A stretch of DNA of 64,000 nt from Achromobacter insolitus (GTDB taxonomy: Bacteria > Pseudomonadota > Gammaproteobacteria > Burkholderiales > Burkholderiaceae_B). Position 1 is the first letter of the stretch. The number at the start of each line of letters is the position of its first letter. Location of the stretch: assembly GCF_002209555.1 (NCBI RefSeq), contig NZ_NJIF01000002.1:1021474-1085473 (forward strand), given 5' to 3'. This document shows positions 18,640-26,962 of the stretch, in pieces. The translations under genes were made by a program, and so were the position numbers. The notes under the pieces were generated by a model that saw only the letters and a program-made list of their open reading frames with translations, was not told where the DNA came from and did not search any database.

Positions 18640-19551
18640 GTGACTCTGTACGACGTACCTGCTCCCGCCAAGCTGAACCTGTTCCTGCATGTCGTGGGGC
18701 GGCGCGCCGACGGCTACCACCTGCTGCAGACTGTCTTCCGCTTCATCGATCTCTGCGACACGCTGCATTTCGACCTGCGCTCAGACGGCGTCATCAGCCG
18801 TGCGACGGAGCTGGCGGGCGTGCCGGAGGACCAGGACCTGACCTTGCGGGCCGCGCATGCGCTGCAGCGGGCCACGGGCGTGAGGCAGGGCGTGCAGATC
18901 GGGCTGGAAAAACGCATTCCTCAGGGGGGCGGCCTGGGAGGCGGCTCCAGCGACGCAGCCTCGGTGCTGATCGCGCTCAACAAGCTGTGGGGGACAGGAC
19001 TGTCGCGGCGCGAGCTGATGGCGCTTGCATTGCCGCTGGGCGCCGATGTGCCGGTGTTCGTCTTCGGGCAGTCGGCGTTTGCGCAGGGCGTGGGCGAGGA
19101 CCTGAGCGCGGTGACGCTGCCGGAACGCGCTTATCTGGTGGCGCAGCCGGACGCCAGCGTGCCCACGCCAAAAATATTTTCCGCGCCCGATTTGACAAGA
19201 GATTCTTCTTACATCACAATAGCGGACTTTCTTGCTTCGCCTACTTTCTGCTTCGGCAGAAATGATTTGGAGCCGGTGGTCTTCCGCCTTTACCCTGAAG
19301 TGCTTGGGGCATCGCGGTGGCTTGCTGAACAGGGAATCCTTCGTGGAACCCCAGTTCGCATGTCGGGATCGGGTGCGTGTTTATTCGCCGAATTTTCCGA
19401 ACTTTCCGAAGCCGTTTTGGCAGAAGCAGAAATATCCGCTATAATGCGCGGCGCTGATAAAACATTCAGCCAAACGCATCCACGGTTTCGGTTAGTGCAG
19501 GCATGTGCCGGATTAGCTGAACATCCGTTGCGGAATTGGATTGCAAGATAG
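18640..19551 (+). CDS. ispE: 4-diphosphocytidyl-2-C-methyl-D-erythritol kinase
   Basis: This GHMP kinase phosphorylates CDP-methylerythritol in the non-mevalonate isoprenoid pathway (EC 2.7.1.148). It has 303 residues, starting at GTG 18640. The N-terminal PAPAKLNLFLHVVGRRADGYH block contains the catalytic Lys, and the ATP loop is PQGGGLGGGSSDAAS. From about 19170 the DNA turns strikingly AT-rich for this genome, while the frame stays open and ends in a normal C-terminus; that stretch doubles as the promoter of the tRNA-Gln gene. Confidence 0.94.
   Translation: MTLYDVPAPAKLNLFLHVVGRRADGYHLLQTVFRFIDLCDTLHFDLRSDGVISRATELAGVPEDQDLTLRAAHALQRATGVRQGVQIGLEKRIPQGGGLGGGSSDAASVLIALNKLWGTGLSRRELMALALPLGADVPVFVFGQSAFAQGVGEDLSAVTLPERAYLVAQPDASVPTPKIFSAPDLTRDSSYITIADFLASPTFCFGRNDLEPVVFRLYPEVLGASRWLAEQGILRGTPVRMSGSGACLFAEFSELSEAVLAEAEISAIMRGADKTFSQTHPRFRLVQACAGLAEHPLRNWIAR
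19417..19445 (+). promoter_or_regulatory. Near-consensus sigma-70 promoter for tRNA-Gln inside ispE
   Basis: TTGGCA and a perfect TATAAT are separated by exactly 17 bases, about 100 bp before the tRNA. A second possible promoter lies upstream at 19192-19220 (perfect TTGACA, 17 bases, CACAAT). Both are inside the ispE coding sequence, so the ispE C-terminal codons are constrained by promoter function. Confidence 0.8.
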
Positions 19552-19552
19552 T

Positions 19553-19629
19553 TGGGGAGTCGCCAAGCTGGTTAAGGCACCGGATTTTGATTCCGGCATG
19601 CGAAGGTTCGAATCCTTCCTCCCCAGCCA
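19553..19629 (+). tRNA. tRNA-Gln (anticodon TTG)
   Basis: This is a complete cloverleaf of 77 nt including an encoded 3' CCA. The acceptor stem TGGGGAG pairs with CTCCCCA. The anticodon stem CCGGA/TCCGG encloses loop TTTTGAT, giving anticodon TTG. The T-arm contains GGTTCGAATCC. It begins one base after the ispE stop codon. No integration scar is seen at its 3' end. Confidence 0.97.
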
Positions 19630-19640
19630 ACCGAATACAT

Positions 19641-19696
19641 AAAAAAGCTGTTGAACACGCCTGTAAGACACTGGCCCGGGTTCAGCAGCTTTTTTA
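19641..19696 (+). terminator. Rho-independent terminator after tRNA-Gln
   Basis: GCTGTTGAAC pairs with GTTCAGCAGC with one G-U, flanked by A6 and T6 runs, so the hairpin could work in both directions. The loop is long, about 24 nt. It separates the tRNA unit from prs. Confidence 0.75.
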
Positions 19697-19769
19697 TTTT
19701 CCGGGTCCGCTGGTGCATCATCTCGCATCACCTCGTTAGTGTCTTGAAACGACCATCGCATCATCCATC

Positions 19770-20720
19770 ATGGCAAACGATAGCTTCATGATTTTCACGG
19801 GCACAGCCAACACTCGGCTGGCCGTGGACGTAGTCAACCACCTCGATATGTCCCTGGGCAAGATGACCGTCGGTCGCTTCTCGGACGGCGAAGTGATGGT
19901 CGAGATCAACGAGAATGTGCGCGGCAAGGACGTCTTCGTCCTCCAGCCCACCTGTGCTCCCACCAACGACAACCTGATGGAAATCATGGTGATGGTCGAT
20001 GCCTTGCGCCGCGCTTCCGCTGGCCGCATCACCGCCGCCATTCCGTACTTCGGCTATGCCCGCCAGGACCGCCGCCCGCGTTCGGCGCGCGTGGCCATCT
20101 CGGCGAAGGTCGTGGCCAACATGCTGCAAGTGGCCGGTGTTGATCGCGTCCTGACGATGGACCTGCACGCCGACCAGATCCAGGGCTTCTTCGATATCCC
20201 CGTGGACAACATCTACGCGGGTCCGATCCTGTTGGGCGACATCTGGCGCCGCAATTTCTCGAACCTGGTCGTCGTGTCCCCGGACATCGGCGGCGTGGTG
20301 CGGGCCCGCGCGCTGGCCAAGCAACTGGAAGCCGATCTGGCCATCATCGACAAGCGCCGTCCGCGCGCCAACGTGTCGGAAGTGATGAACATCATTGGTG
20401 AAGTCGACGGCCGCACCTGCATCATCATGGACGACATGGTCGACACCGCCGGCACGCTGTGCAAGGCGGCCCAGGCCCTGAAGGACCGCGGCGCCGGCGC
20501 CGTTTACGCCTATTGCACGCACCCCGTGCTGTCGGGCGGCGCCATCGACCGCATCGAAGCGTCGGAACTGGACGAACTGGTCGTCACCGACACCATTCCG
20601 CTCTCCGAGCAAGGCCAGGCCAGCGGCAAGATTCGCCAGCTGTCGTGCGCCGCGCTGTTGGGCGAGACCATCCTGCGTATCTCGAACGCGGAATCGGTCA
20701 GCTCGCTGTTCGTCGATTAA
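19770..20720 (+). CDS. prs: Ribose-phosphate pyrophosphokinase
   Basis: This enzyme makes PRPP from ribose 5-phosphate and ATP (EC 2.7.6.1), the entry to purine, pyrimidine, histidine and tryptophan synthesis. It has 316 residues, the usual class I length. The flexible loop and ATP region [10 protein letters not shown], the metal/ATP site [13 protein letters not shown] and the PRPP loop [13 protein letters not shown] are all intact. It lies in the usual tRNA-Gln-prs-rplY-pth order. Confidence 0.97.
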   Translation: MANDSFMIFTGTANTRLAVDVVNHLDMSLGKMTVGRFSDGEVMVEINENVRGKDVFVLQPTCAPTNDNLMEIMVMVDALRRASAGRITAAIPYFGYARQDRRPRSARVAISAKVVANMLQVAGVDRVLTMDLHADQIQGFFDIPVDNIYAGPILLGDIWRRNFSNLVVVSPDIGGVVRARALAKQLEADLAIIDKRRPRANVSEVMNIIGEVDGRTCIIMDDMVDTAGTLCKAAQALKDRGAGAVYAYCTHPVLSGGAIDRIEASELDELVVTDTIPLSEQGQASGKIRQLSCAALLGETILRISNAESVSSLFVD

Positions 20721-20761
20721 GACGCAGCGTCCCTCGGACGAGCAGTCCGGATACTGAGTTC

Positions 20762-20789
20762 TGCGCCTTGCTGGTCGCGGCAAGGCGCA
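20762..20789 (+). other. Hairpin in the prs-rplY intergenic region
   Basis: TGCGCCTTGC and its exact complement form a 10-bp stem with an 8-nt loop, 41 bp after the prs stop codon. No T-run follows. It could be a leader structure of the ribosomal protein gene or a weak terminator. Confidence 0.4.
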
Positions 20790-20867
20790 ACAAACACGGC
20801 GCGCATTTTGCGTGCCGTGCACCAACCGGCGGAGTCTCTTCGCCATTTATTGTTTTTGGAGTTTTCC

Positions 20868-21482
20868 ATGAAATTCAATGCCACTGCGCGTAGCGTCCAG
20901 GGTTCGAGTGCGAGCCGCCGCCTGCGCCGCGCGGGCCGCGTTCCCGCCATTGTCTATGGCGGTACGGCTGCCCCCCTGAACATCGAACTCGACCACAACG
21001 AGATCTACCACGCCCTGCGCAAGGAAGAATTCCACGCGTCGATCCTGCAAATGGCGCTGGAAGGCGCAGCCAAGGAAGAGCAAGTCCTGCTGCGTTCGGT
21101 TCAATGGCACGCCTACAAGCCGCAAGTCCTGCACGTGGACTTCCAGCGCGTGGACGCCAACCAGGCCCTGCACACCAAGGTCCCGTTCCACTTCATCAAC
21201 GCTGAAGTCTCGCCGGCCGTGAAGCTGGGCGGCGCCATCATCAGCCACGTCCTGACCGAACTGGAAATCACCTGCCTGCCGGCAGCGCTGCCCCAGTTCA
21301 TCGAAGTGGACCTGAAGGACCTGCTGCCTGGCGCTTCGGTGCACCTGGCCGACATCAAGCTGCCCAAGGGCGTGACCTACGTCCCCCATGGCGGCGACGC
21401 CAACCCGCTGCTGGCCGCGACGGCCGTGGTCAAGGGCGGCGCTGCCGCCGACGAAGGCGCTGCCGAAGCTCCGGCCGCCTAA
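20868..21482 (+). CDS. rplY: 50S ribosomal protein L25/general stress protein Ctc
   Basis: This 5S-rRNA-binding ribosomal protein has 204 residues, the long form with the C-terminal TL5/CTC domain. The start is ATG 20868 behind a TTTGGAG sequence, giving MKFNATARS; a longer in-frame extension has no family similarity. The N-terminal L25 domain covers about residues 1-90 ([19 protein letters not shown]) and the Ala/Glu-rich C-terminus ends [10 protein letters not shown] strong terminator follows. Confidence 0.95.
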   Translation: MKFNATARSVQGSSASRRLRRAGRVPAIVYGGTAAPLNIELDHNEIYHALRKEEFHASILQMALEGAAKEEQVLLRSVQWHAYKPQVLHVDFQRVDANQALHTKVPFHFINAEVSPAVKLGGAIISHVLTELEITCLPAALPQFIEVDLKDLLPGASVHLADIKLPKGVTYVPHGGDANPLLAATAVVKGGAAADEGAAEAPAA

Positions 21483-21524
21483 GTCCTGCCGGAAAGCCTT
21501 CGGGCTTTCCACGGCTGGTGCCCG

Positions 21525-21561
21525 AAACCCTGCGTGTGCATTTGCATGCGCAGGGTTTTTT
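21525..21561 (+). terminator. Rho-independent terminator of rplY
   Basis: AAACCCTGCG pairs with CGCAGGGTTT, extended inward by TGCA pairing, followed by a T6 run. A second tight hairpin with a TTCG tetraloop (GGAAAGCC/GGCTTTCC, 21491-21510) lies 14 bp upstream. Confidence 0.88.
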
Positions 21562-21580
21562 GGTTTAAACACCCCCCATC

Positions 21581-22177
21581 ATGTCTACTCCTATACGTCT
21601 CATTGTGGGACTGGGTAATCCCGGCCCCGACTACGAAACCACCCGGCACAACGCCGGCTTCTGGCTGGCCGACCACCTGGCGGACGACTTGCGCACTTCT
21701 TTTGCGCTGGAGAAGTCCTTTTTCGGGATGGTGGCCAAGTCCCGCCTGGGCGCGGACAACGTGCTGCTGTTAAAGCCCAACACCTACATGAACCGATCCG
21801 GACAGGCGGTGGGCGCGCTGGCGCGCTTCTACAAACTGACGCCGGAGCAGGTGCTGGTGCTGCACGACGAGTTGGACCTGTTGCCGGGGCAGGTAAAACT
21901 GAAGCAGGGTGGCGGCCACGCAGGCCACAATGGCTTGAAGGACATCCAGGCGGCCCTGGGCAGCCCGAACTTCTGGCGCCTGCGCATCGGCATCGGTCAT
22001 CCGCGTACGTTGGGACTGGCGCAGCAGGTGGCGGACTTCGTCCTACACCCGCCGCGCCGGGAAGAGCAGAAGCAGATCGAATCGGTCATCGACCGTTGTC
22101 GCGCCGTGGTGCCGGCAATGCTGGCCGGCGATTTCCCCTTGGCGACGCGCCAACTTCATAGCGGCAACGAAGCCTGA
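21581..22177 (+). CDS. pth: Peptidyl-tRNA hydrolase
   Basis: This enzyme releases peptides from prematurely dropped peptidyl-tRNA so that the tRNA is recycled (EC 3.1.1.29). It has 198 residues. The active-site region TRHNAGFW holds the catalytic His, and [13 protein letters not shown] and [14 protein letters not shown] with the following GGGHAGHNG are conserved. The stop codon overlaps the next start by one base (TGATG). Confidence 0.96.
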   Translation: MSTPIRLIVGLGNPGPDYETTRHNAGFWLADHLADDLRTSFALEKSFFGMVAKSRLGADNVLLLKPNTYMNRSGQAVGALARFYKLTPEQVLVLHDELDLLPGQVKLKQGGGHAGHNGLKDIQAALGSPNFWRLRIGIGHPRTLGLAQQVADFVLHPPRREEQKQIESVIDRCRAVVPAMLAGDFPLATRQLHSGNEA

Positions 22178-22956
22178 TGACAGACTTGCGGCAGGCCGCG
22201 CCCCGCGGGAAATTGCGCTTTCGCAGCGAGATCGTGGATTTCTGGCGTTTCATTCGCCATCCGCATCCGGCATCGCGTTTACCGGGCCGCGCGTCCGCCA
22301 GCGGCTTGGTGGCCGACTGGTGGCCGGGCTTGGGGCCCGGCCGTCTGCTGGCCTGGGCCGCGCTGCTGTGGGCTGTGAACCTGTTTGCGCTGGGGCCGGT
22401 GGCGGTGGCCGCCGCCGGACTGGGCGGCGTCACGCACCGGCTGGATCCTGCCAATATTCCTTGGTTGACGGCGGTGATCTGGGCGCCGCTGGTTGAAGAG
22501 ACACTGTTCCGCTACGGCCTGCGCCGTCCGAAGCAGGCGCTATGGCTGATTCCGGCGATGGTACCTGTCGTGCTGTGGGGCCCCAAAGTCTGGACCGGTC
22601 TGCTGCTGGCCGCGTTCGTGATCCTGGCCTGCTGGGGCGCGCGGCAACGGCCCGAGCCGCTGCAAGGCTGGGACACGACCTGGCGGCGCTACTACCTGAA
22701 GCATTTCGGCCTGGTGTTTCACTTGGTCGCGCTGACCTTCGCCGCCGTGCACCTGACCAATTTCGTCTATGCCAAGACGCCGTTCTGGCTATTGCCCCTG
22801 CTGGTGCTGCCCCAGTGGCTGACAGGCCTGGTGCTGGGCTGGATGCGCGTGCGGCGCGGCATCGGCGCCGCCATTCTGCTGCACTCCGTTTTCAATGCCG
22901 GCCCCATTTTGATGATCTGGATCATCATGCGCTGGGTGCCCGCCGCGGCCGCTTAG
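22177..22956 (+). CDS. CPBP-family intramembrane protein (Abi/Rce1-like)
   Basis: This 259-residue multi-pass membrane protein carries the CPBP signature: E107-E108 in VEETLFRYGLRR, H192 in FAAVHLTNF and HSVFNAG near the C-terminus. These four conserved sites form the glutamate/histidine active site of Rce1-like proteases. Family members cleave or modify membrane peptides, but many bacterial ones have no known substrate. It is translationally coupled to pth. A 9-bp GC hairpin (GGCCGGGCG arms) follows before ychF. Confidence 0.8.
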   Translation: MTDLRQAAPRGKLRFRSEIVDFWRFIRHPHPASRLPGRASASGLVADWWPGLGPGRLLAWAALLWAVNLFALGPVAVAAAGLGGVTHRLDPANIPWLTAVIWAPLVEETLFRYGLRRPKQALWLIPAMVPVVLWGPKVWTGLLLAAFVILACWGARQRPEPLQGWDTTWRRYYLKHFGLVFHLVALTFAAVHLTNFVYAKTPFWLLPLLVLPQWLTGLVLGWMRVRRGIGAAILLHSVFNAGPILMIWIIMRWVPAAAA

Positions 22957-23051
22957 CGGGGCCGCAACCCCGCGGGCCGGGCGCAGCCCCGTCGCCCGGC
23001 CGGGGTAAACTAGAACGTTAACGATCAATACCGTACTTACACAGGATTCCC

Positions 23052-24143
23052 ATGGCTCTGCAATGCGGCATCGTCGGCCTGCCCAACGTTGGCAAATCGA
23101 CACTCTTCAACGCTCTGACCCGCGCCGGCATCGCCGCCGAGAACTATCCGTTCTGCACCATCGAACCCAACGTCGGTGTGGTCGAAGTGCCGGATCCGCG
23201 CCTGCAGAAGCTGGCTGAAATCGTCAAGCCCGAACGCATCCTGTCCGCCACCGTCGAATTCGTCGACATCGCGGGCCTCGTCGCCGGTGCGAGCAAGGGC
23301 GAAGGACTGGGCAACCAGTTCCTCTCGCACATCCGCGAAACCGACGCCATCGTCAACGTGGTGCGCTGCTTCGAAGATCCCAACGTGATCCATGTGGCCG
23401 GCAAGGTCGACCCCATCGCCGACATCGAAGTCATCGAAACGGAACTGGCCCTGGCCGACCTGCAGACCGCCGAAAAGGCCTTGCAGCGCCACCAGAAGAC
23501 GGCCCGCTCGGGCGACAAGGAATCGCAGCGCATCGTGGCCGTGCTGGAAAAGTGCGTGGCCCAGCTGAACGAAGCCAAGCCCATTCGCGCCCTGGACCTC
23601 TCGCCCGAGGAAAAGGCCGACATCGCGCAACTCTGCTTCATCACCGCCAAGCGCGCGATGTACGTGGGCAACGTGGCCGACGACGGCTTCACCAATAATC
23701 CGCTGCTCGACCGCCTGACCGAATTCGCCGCGGCGCGCAACGCGCCCGTGGTCGCTATCTGCGCCGCCATCGAATCCGAAATCGTCGACCTCGACGACGC
23801 CGATCGCCAGGCTTTCCTGTCGGACATGGGCATGGAAGAACCCGGCCTGAACCGCCTGATCCGCGCCGCTTTCAAGCTGCTGGGCCTGCAGACCTACTTC
23901 ACCGCGGGCGTGAAGGAAGTGCGCGCCTGGACCGTGCCGATCGGCGCCACCGCGCCCCAGGCCGCCGGCGTCATCCACACCGACTTCGAACGCGGCTTCA
24001 TCCGCGCGCAGACCATTTCCTATGACGATTACATCACCTACAAGGGTGAGCAAGGCGCCAAGGAAGCCGGCAAGATGCGCGCCGAAGGCAAGGAATACAT
24101 CGTGCAGGACGGCGACGTGATGAACTTCTTGTTCAACGTCTGA
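23052..24143 (+). CDS. ychF: Redox-regulated ATPase/GTPase YchF
   Basis: This 363-residue Obg-family P-loop protein binds ATP and ribosomes and is linked to translation and oxidative-stress response. It shows the P-loop [15 protein letters not shown], switch region [20 protein letters not shown] and a C-terminal TGS domain ending [16 protein letters not shown]. The stop codon lies inside a 14-bp sequence repeated 18 kb downstream, so a genomic island has inserted at the 3' end while keeping the protein intact. The native terminator now lies beyond the island. Confidence 0.96.
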   Translation: MALQCGIVGLPNVGKSTLFNALTRAGIAAENYPFCTIEPNVGVVEVPDPRLQKLAEIVKPERILSATVEFVDIAGLVAGASKGEGLGNQFLSHIRETDAIVNVVRCFEDPNVIHVAGKVDPIADIEVIETELALADLQTAEKALQRHQKTARSGDKESQRIVAVLEKCVAQLNEAKPIRALDLSPEEKADIAQLCFITAKRAMYVGNVADDGFTNNPLLDRLTEFAAARNAPVVAICAAIESEIVDLDDADRQAFLSDMGMEEPGLNRLIRAAFKLLGLQTYFTAGVKEVRAWTVPIGATAPQAAGVIHTDFERGFIRAQTISYDDYITYKGEQGAKEAGKMRAEGKEYIVQDGDVMNFLFNV

Positions 24144-24146
24144 CGA
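24133..24146 (+). repeat. Left attachment-site repeat (over the ychF stop codon)
   Basis: TCAACGTCTGACGA covers the last two sense codons and the stop of ychF. It is identical to 42167-42180. The match ends sharply on both sides. Confidence 0.75.
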
Positions 24147-24272
24147 TTTTTGCTGGATCTCGGTGGCGCTCAGCAGCGCTTGGTGGATAGGTTGACCCGT
24201 TTTAAATCAATGGGTTGCGTAAACAATACGGTCTACTGAGCGTTCCTATTGTTCATCGAGGTCCAGAAAATT

Positions 24273-24315
24273 CGGGGGTAGCGTTGGGGGTACTCGTGTT
24301 CAACCGTGGGGGTAC
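24273..24315 (+). repeat. Left cluster of integrase arm-type sites
   Basis: There are three copies of GGGGGTA (24274-24280, 24286-24292 and 24308-24314) between the left repeat and the integrase start. Two are preceded by T and followed by C (TGGGGGTAC). The same word recurs near the right end of the island. This arrangement is expected of arm-binding sites for the N-terminal domain of a P4-type integrase. Confidence 0.6.
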
Positions 24316-24339
24316 ATCTCCCCGCAGTGGAGTCCAACG

Positions 24340-25551
24340 ATGCCCGAGAATCTACTCACTGACGCCAAGGTCAGGTCGGCCAAACCGACTGATCGAGACT
24401 GGAAACTATCAGACGGCGGGGGCTTGTTCCTGCTGGTCAAGCCCACCGGCGGCAAGCTCTGGCGGTGGAAGTACCGCTTGCAAGGCAAGGAGAACCTCTT
24501 TGCCATTGGCGGCTTTCCTCAAGTAAGTCTTGCGGAGGCACGTGCGGCCCGAGAGAAGGCGCGCGCGTTGGTCAAGCAAGGCATCCATCCTGCCCATGAG
24601 CGGCAGCAGGCCAAGCAGCGCAACCTCGAAGCGCTGGAAGAACGCAAGCGCGCCCGTGAAAGCTCGTTCGCCAAGGTAGCGAAAGCGTACCTGGCCGAGA
24701 TCAAGCCAGTCTTTGCGCTCAGTTCCTACCGCACGAAAGAATCCCGCATCAGGAAGTACCTGTCGCCCAAGTTCGATGGGATGCCGATGAGCGACATTGG
24801 CGTCAAGCAGATTCGCCCGCTGCTGGAGGAATGCAAAGCTCATGGCGCGTGGGCGGCCATCCATGTCAAGGGCGATCTTTCGGCCATCTTCGAATTCGCG
24901 GTGGTGCGAGGTCTGGTCGAGGCCAATCCTATTCCCAGTCTTCGTGGGCTGCTGCGCGTGCCGTTCAGCGAGAGCAAGGCGGCGCTGACGCGAGAGCAAA
25001 TCCAGAGGTTCTATCAGGAGTTGCGCGGCTACCGGGGCTATCCGGAAACCTCGTTGTGCCTGCGGCTGATTGCGCTGACCGCCTGCCGTCCAGGGGAAGC
25101 GGCGGATGCTGAGTGGGACGAGTTCGATTTTGAGGATGCACTGTGGCGTCGGCCCGCGGCGAAGATGAAAGCGCGGCGCGACCATGTCAGCCCGTTGTCT
25201 GTGCAGGCCATTGCCGTGCTGAAGGATTTGCAGTGCATCACGGGTGGTGGACGCTATCTGTTCCCGCACCGGAGCGGCAAGGGCTTTACTACGCCCAATC
25301 GGCTCACCTACGCCATGCGCGACATGAACCTGGGGCGGGGTACGACGCCGCATTGCTGGCGGACGACCTTTTCTACCTGGGCCAATGAGAACGGATACCG
25401 GCCTGATGCAATTGAACGGCAGCTTGCCCACGTGGAGAGCAACAAGGTGCGGGCGACGTACAACAAGGCGTTGCTGCTGGATCAGAGAAGGACGCTGTTG
25501 CAGGACTGGGCGGACTATCTGAGTGCTGCGGAAGACAGTTGCGCGGCATAG
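24340..25551 (+). CDS. P4-type tyrosine integrase of the island
   Basis: This 403-residue site-specific recombinase should integrate and excise the island. It has an N-terminal arm-binding DUF4102 domain (residues about 1-90; LLTDAKVRSAKPTDRDWKLS), a SAM-like core-binding domain (about 100-200) and a C-terminal catalytic domain. Active-site residues are R250 (TACRPGEA), a Lys in AAKMKARR, H338 and R341 (HCWR), H364 (QLAHVE) and nucleophile Y374 (TYNKA), so it looks functional. GGAG lies seven bases before the ATG. It is oriented inward from the ychF junction. Confidence 0.93.
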   Translation: MPENLLTDAKVRSAKPTDRDWKLSDGGGLFLLVKPTGGKLWRWKYRLQGKENLFAIGGFPQVSLAEARAAREKARALVKQGIHPAHERQQAKQRNLEALEERKRARESSFAKVAKAYLAEIKPVFALSSYRTKESRIRKYLSPKFDGMPMSDIGVKQIRPLLEECKAHGAWAAIHVKGDLSAIFEFAVVRGLVEANPIPSLRGLLRVPFSESKAALTREQIQRFYQELRGYRGYPETSLCLRLIALTACRPGEAADAEWDEFDFEDALWRRPAAKMKARRDHVSPLSVQAIAVLKDLQCITGGGRYLFPHRSGKGFTTPNRLTYAMRDMNLGRGTTPHCWRTTFSTWANENGYRPDAIERQLAHVESNKVRATYNKALLLDQRRTLLQDWADYLSAAEDSCAA

Positions 25552-25675
25552 GGAAGAGTTGGCCAGGTGTTGCAGAACGAATGGACAGGAGTGGCCTTTT
25601 CCTTTTCTGGATAGGGCCGTTGTCCCTTGAGTGCCGTTCCCTTGCCATTTCTCTTTGCCGAAGGCTGGGCGCAGG

Positions 25676-25877
25676 CAATGGGGTAAGCAATGAAATAAAT
25701 GGGGCAGTTGTTCATTAATTCCCCCATTTTTTGGATTCATATCGCCCATTTCATCCTCGGGCAGCCATGCCAGCCCCTCGCGACCGGTCCAACGTTCAGG
25801 AAATGGGGTAGTCAAACACAGGTAATGAGGCATTTTTCGAGACAATACCCCATTTAACGGCTATGATTACCCCATTT
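25676..25877. promoter_or_regulatory. Operator array of AAATGGGGTA boxes upstream of the Fic gene
   Basis: This holds the only clear content of the 349-bp interval between integrase and Fic genes. AAATGGGGTA occurs exactly at 25801-25810 and, on the other strand, at 25846-25855 and 25868-25877. Near copies are CAATGGGGTA (25676-25685), AAATGGGGCA (25697-25706) and, on the minus strand, AAAATGGGGG (25721-25730). The two most proximal boxes flank the -10 element of the presumed Fic promoter. The likely ligand is the winged helix of the Fic protein. Confidence 0.65.
25839..25867 (+). promoter_or_regulatory. Candidate promoter of the Fic-helicase-methylase-ATPase operon
   Basis: GAGACA (four of six matches to TTGACA) and TATGAT (five of six) are separated by 17 bases. 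One operator box lies in the spacer and another starts right after the -10. The predicted transcript would have a leader of only about 25 nt without a Shine-Dalgarno sequence. Confidence 0.55.
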
Positions 25878-25900
25878 AGATAGCCCGGGCTTACATTTCC

Positions 25901-26962
25901 ATGCACTCGCTCACACCCGAGTACCTCGCCGCGCTTCGCTTTGATGGTACCCAAGCCGCCACGTTGCGCACACTGGGCGAGTACCAGGGCAAGCAGCAGC
26001 TCTACGCAGCGCAGTCGCCCGAAGCCCTCAAAGGGCTACGCCAGATCGCGGTGGTGGAGTCCACCGAATCGTCCAACCGGCTGGAAGGCGTTGTCGTCGC
26101 ACCCTCGCGGTTGAAGTCCCTGGTCATCCGCAACGCAACTCCAAAGAGCCGCTCCGAACAGGAGATCGCCGGCTACCGTGATGCCCTGGCGCTGATCCAC
26201 GAATCGGCCGCGCACATGCCCTTCAGCGAGGGCGTAGTGCTGCAACTCCACACCCTGCTGTACCGCTATATGCCGCAGGCGGGCGGGCGCTGGAAGGCTA
26301 CCAATAACGACATCATCGAACGCCACCCGGACGGCACGTCACGTCTACGCTTCCAGCCGGTCGCTGCGCACCTCACGCCCATGGCTATGACCGATCTGGC
26401 CGGGCGCTTCGCCACCGCGCTGGATCAGCACCTGGCCGACCCCCTTGTACTGGTGCCGCTGGCGATGCTCGACTTCTTGTGCATCCACCCTTTCCCGGAT
26501 GGCAACGGCCGCATGTCCCGCTTGCTGACCTTGCTGCTGCTCTACCACTTCGATTACGAAGTGGGACGCTACATCAGTTTGGAACGCATCTTCGAGGAAA
26601 CCAAGGAAAGTTATTACGAGACGCTGGAAGCCAGCTCGCAGGGCTGGCACCAGGGGCAGCACGACGTCAAACCCTGGCTCGACTACTTCTGGGGTGCCTT
26701 GCTACGGGCCTACCGTGAGTTTGAGGAGCGTGTCGGCACCATCGAACGGGGACGTGGTAGCAAAGGCGACCGGGTGCGGACGGAAGTTCTGGGGCGCACC
26801 CTGCCGTTCTCGATTTCCGAGATTGAAGAAGCCTGCCCGGGCGTGAGCCGGGACATGGTTCGACTAGTGCTGCGGGCGATGAAATCAGAGGGGTTGATCG
26901 AATCGACTGGCAAGGGGCGAGGGGCGAAGTGGCTTCGCACCAATCAATTGGGTGAGAAATGA
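25901..26962 (+). CDS. Fic-domain protein with winged-helix C-terminus
   Basis: This 353-residue Fic protein belongs to a family that usually transfers AMP or another phosphate-containing group to a target protein. The catalytic motif HPFPDGNGR is complete (H196-R204). An N-terminal inhibitory motif of the S/TxxxE(G/N) type is present as S58-x3-E62-G63, so activity is probably self-restrained. The last 75 residues form a winged helix (FSISEIEEACPGVSRDMVRL). The stop codon overlaps the helicase start (ATGA), so production is coupled to the defence genes. I infer a dual role as autoregulator binding the upstream boxes and as modifier of a partner protein. Confidence 0.88.
   Translation: MHSLTPEYLAALRFDGTQAATLRTLGEYQGKQQLYAAQSPEALKGLRQIAVVESTESSNRLEGVVVAPSRLKSLVIRNATPKSRSEQEIAGYRDALALIHESAAHMPFSEGVVLQLHTLLYRYMPQAGGRWKATNNDIIERHPDGTSRLRFQPVAAHLTPMAMTDLAGRFATALDQHLADPLVLVPLAMLDFLCIHPFPDGNGRMSRLLTLLLLYHFDYEVGRYISLERIFEETKESYYETLEASSQGWHQGQHDVKPWLDYFWGALLRAYREFEERVGTIERGRGSKGDRVRTEVLGRTLPFSISEIEEACPGVSRDMVRLVLRAMKSEGLIESTGKGRGAKWLRTNQLGEK

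Noticed and set aside
19553..19629. tRNA-Gln as the integration site of the island.
   Set aside because: No repeat of the tRNA 3' end occurs near the island, and the matching 14-mer lies at ychF instead.
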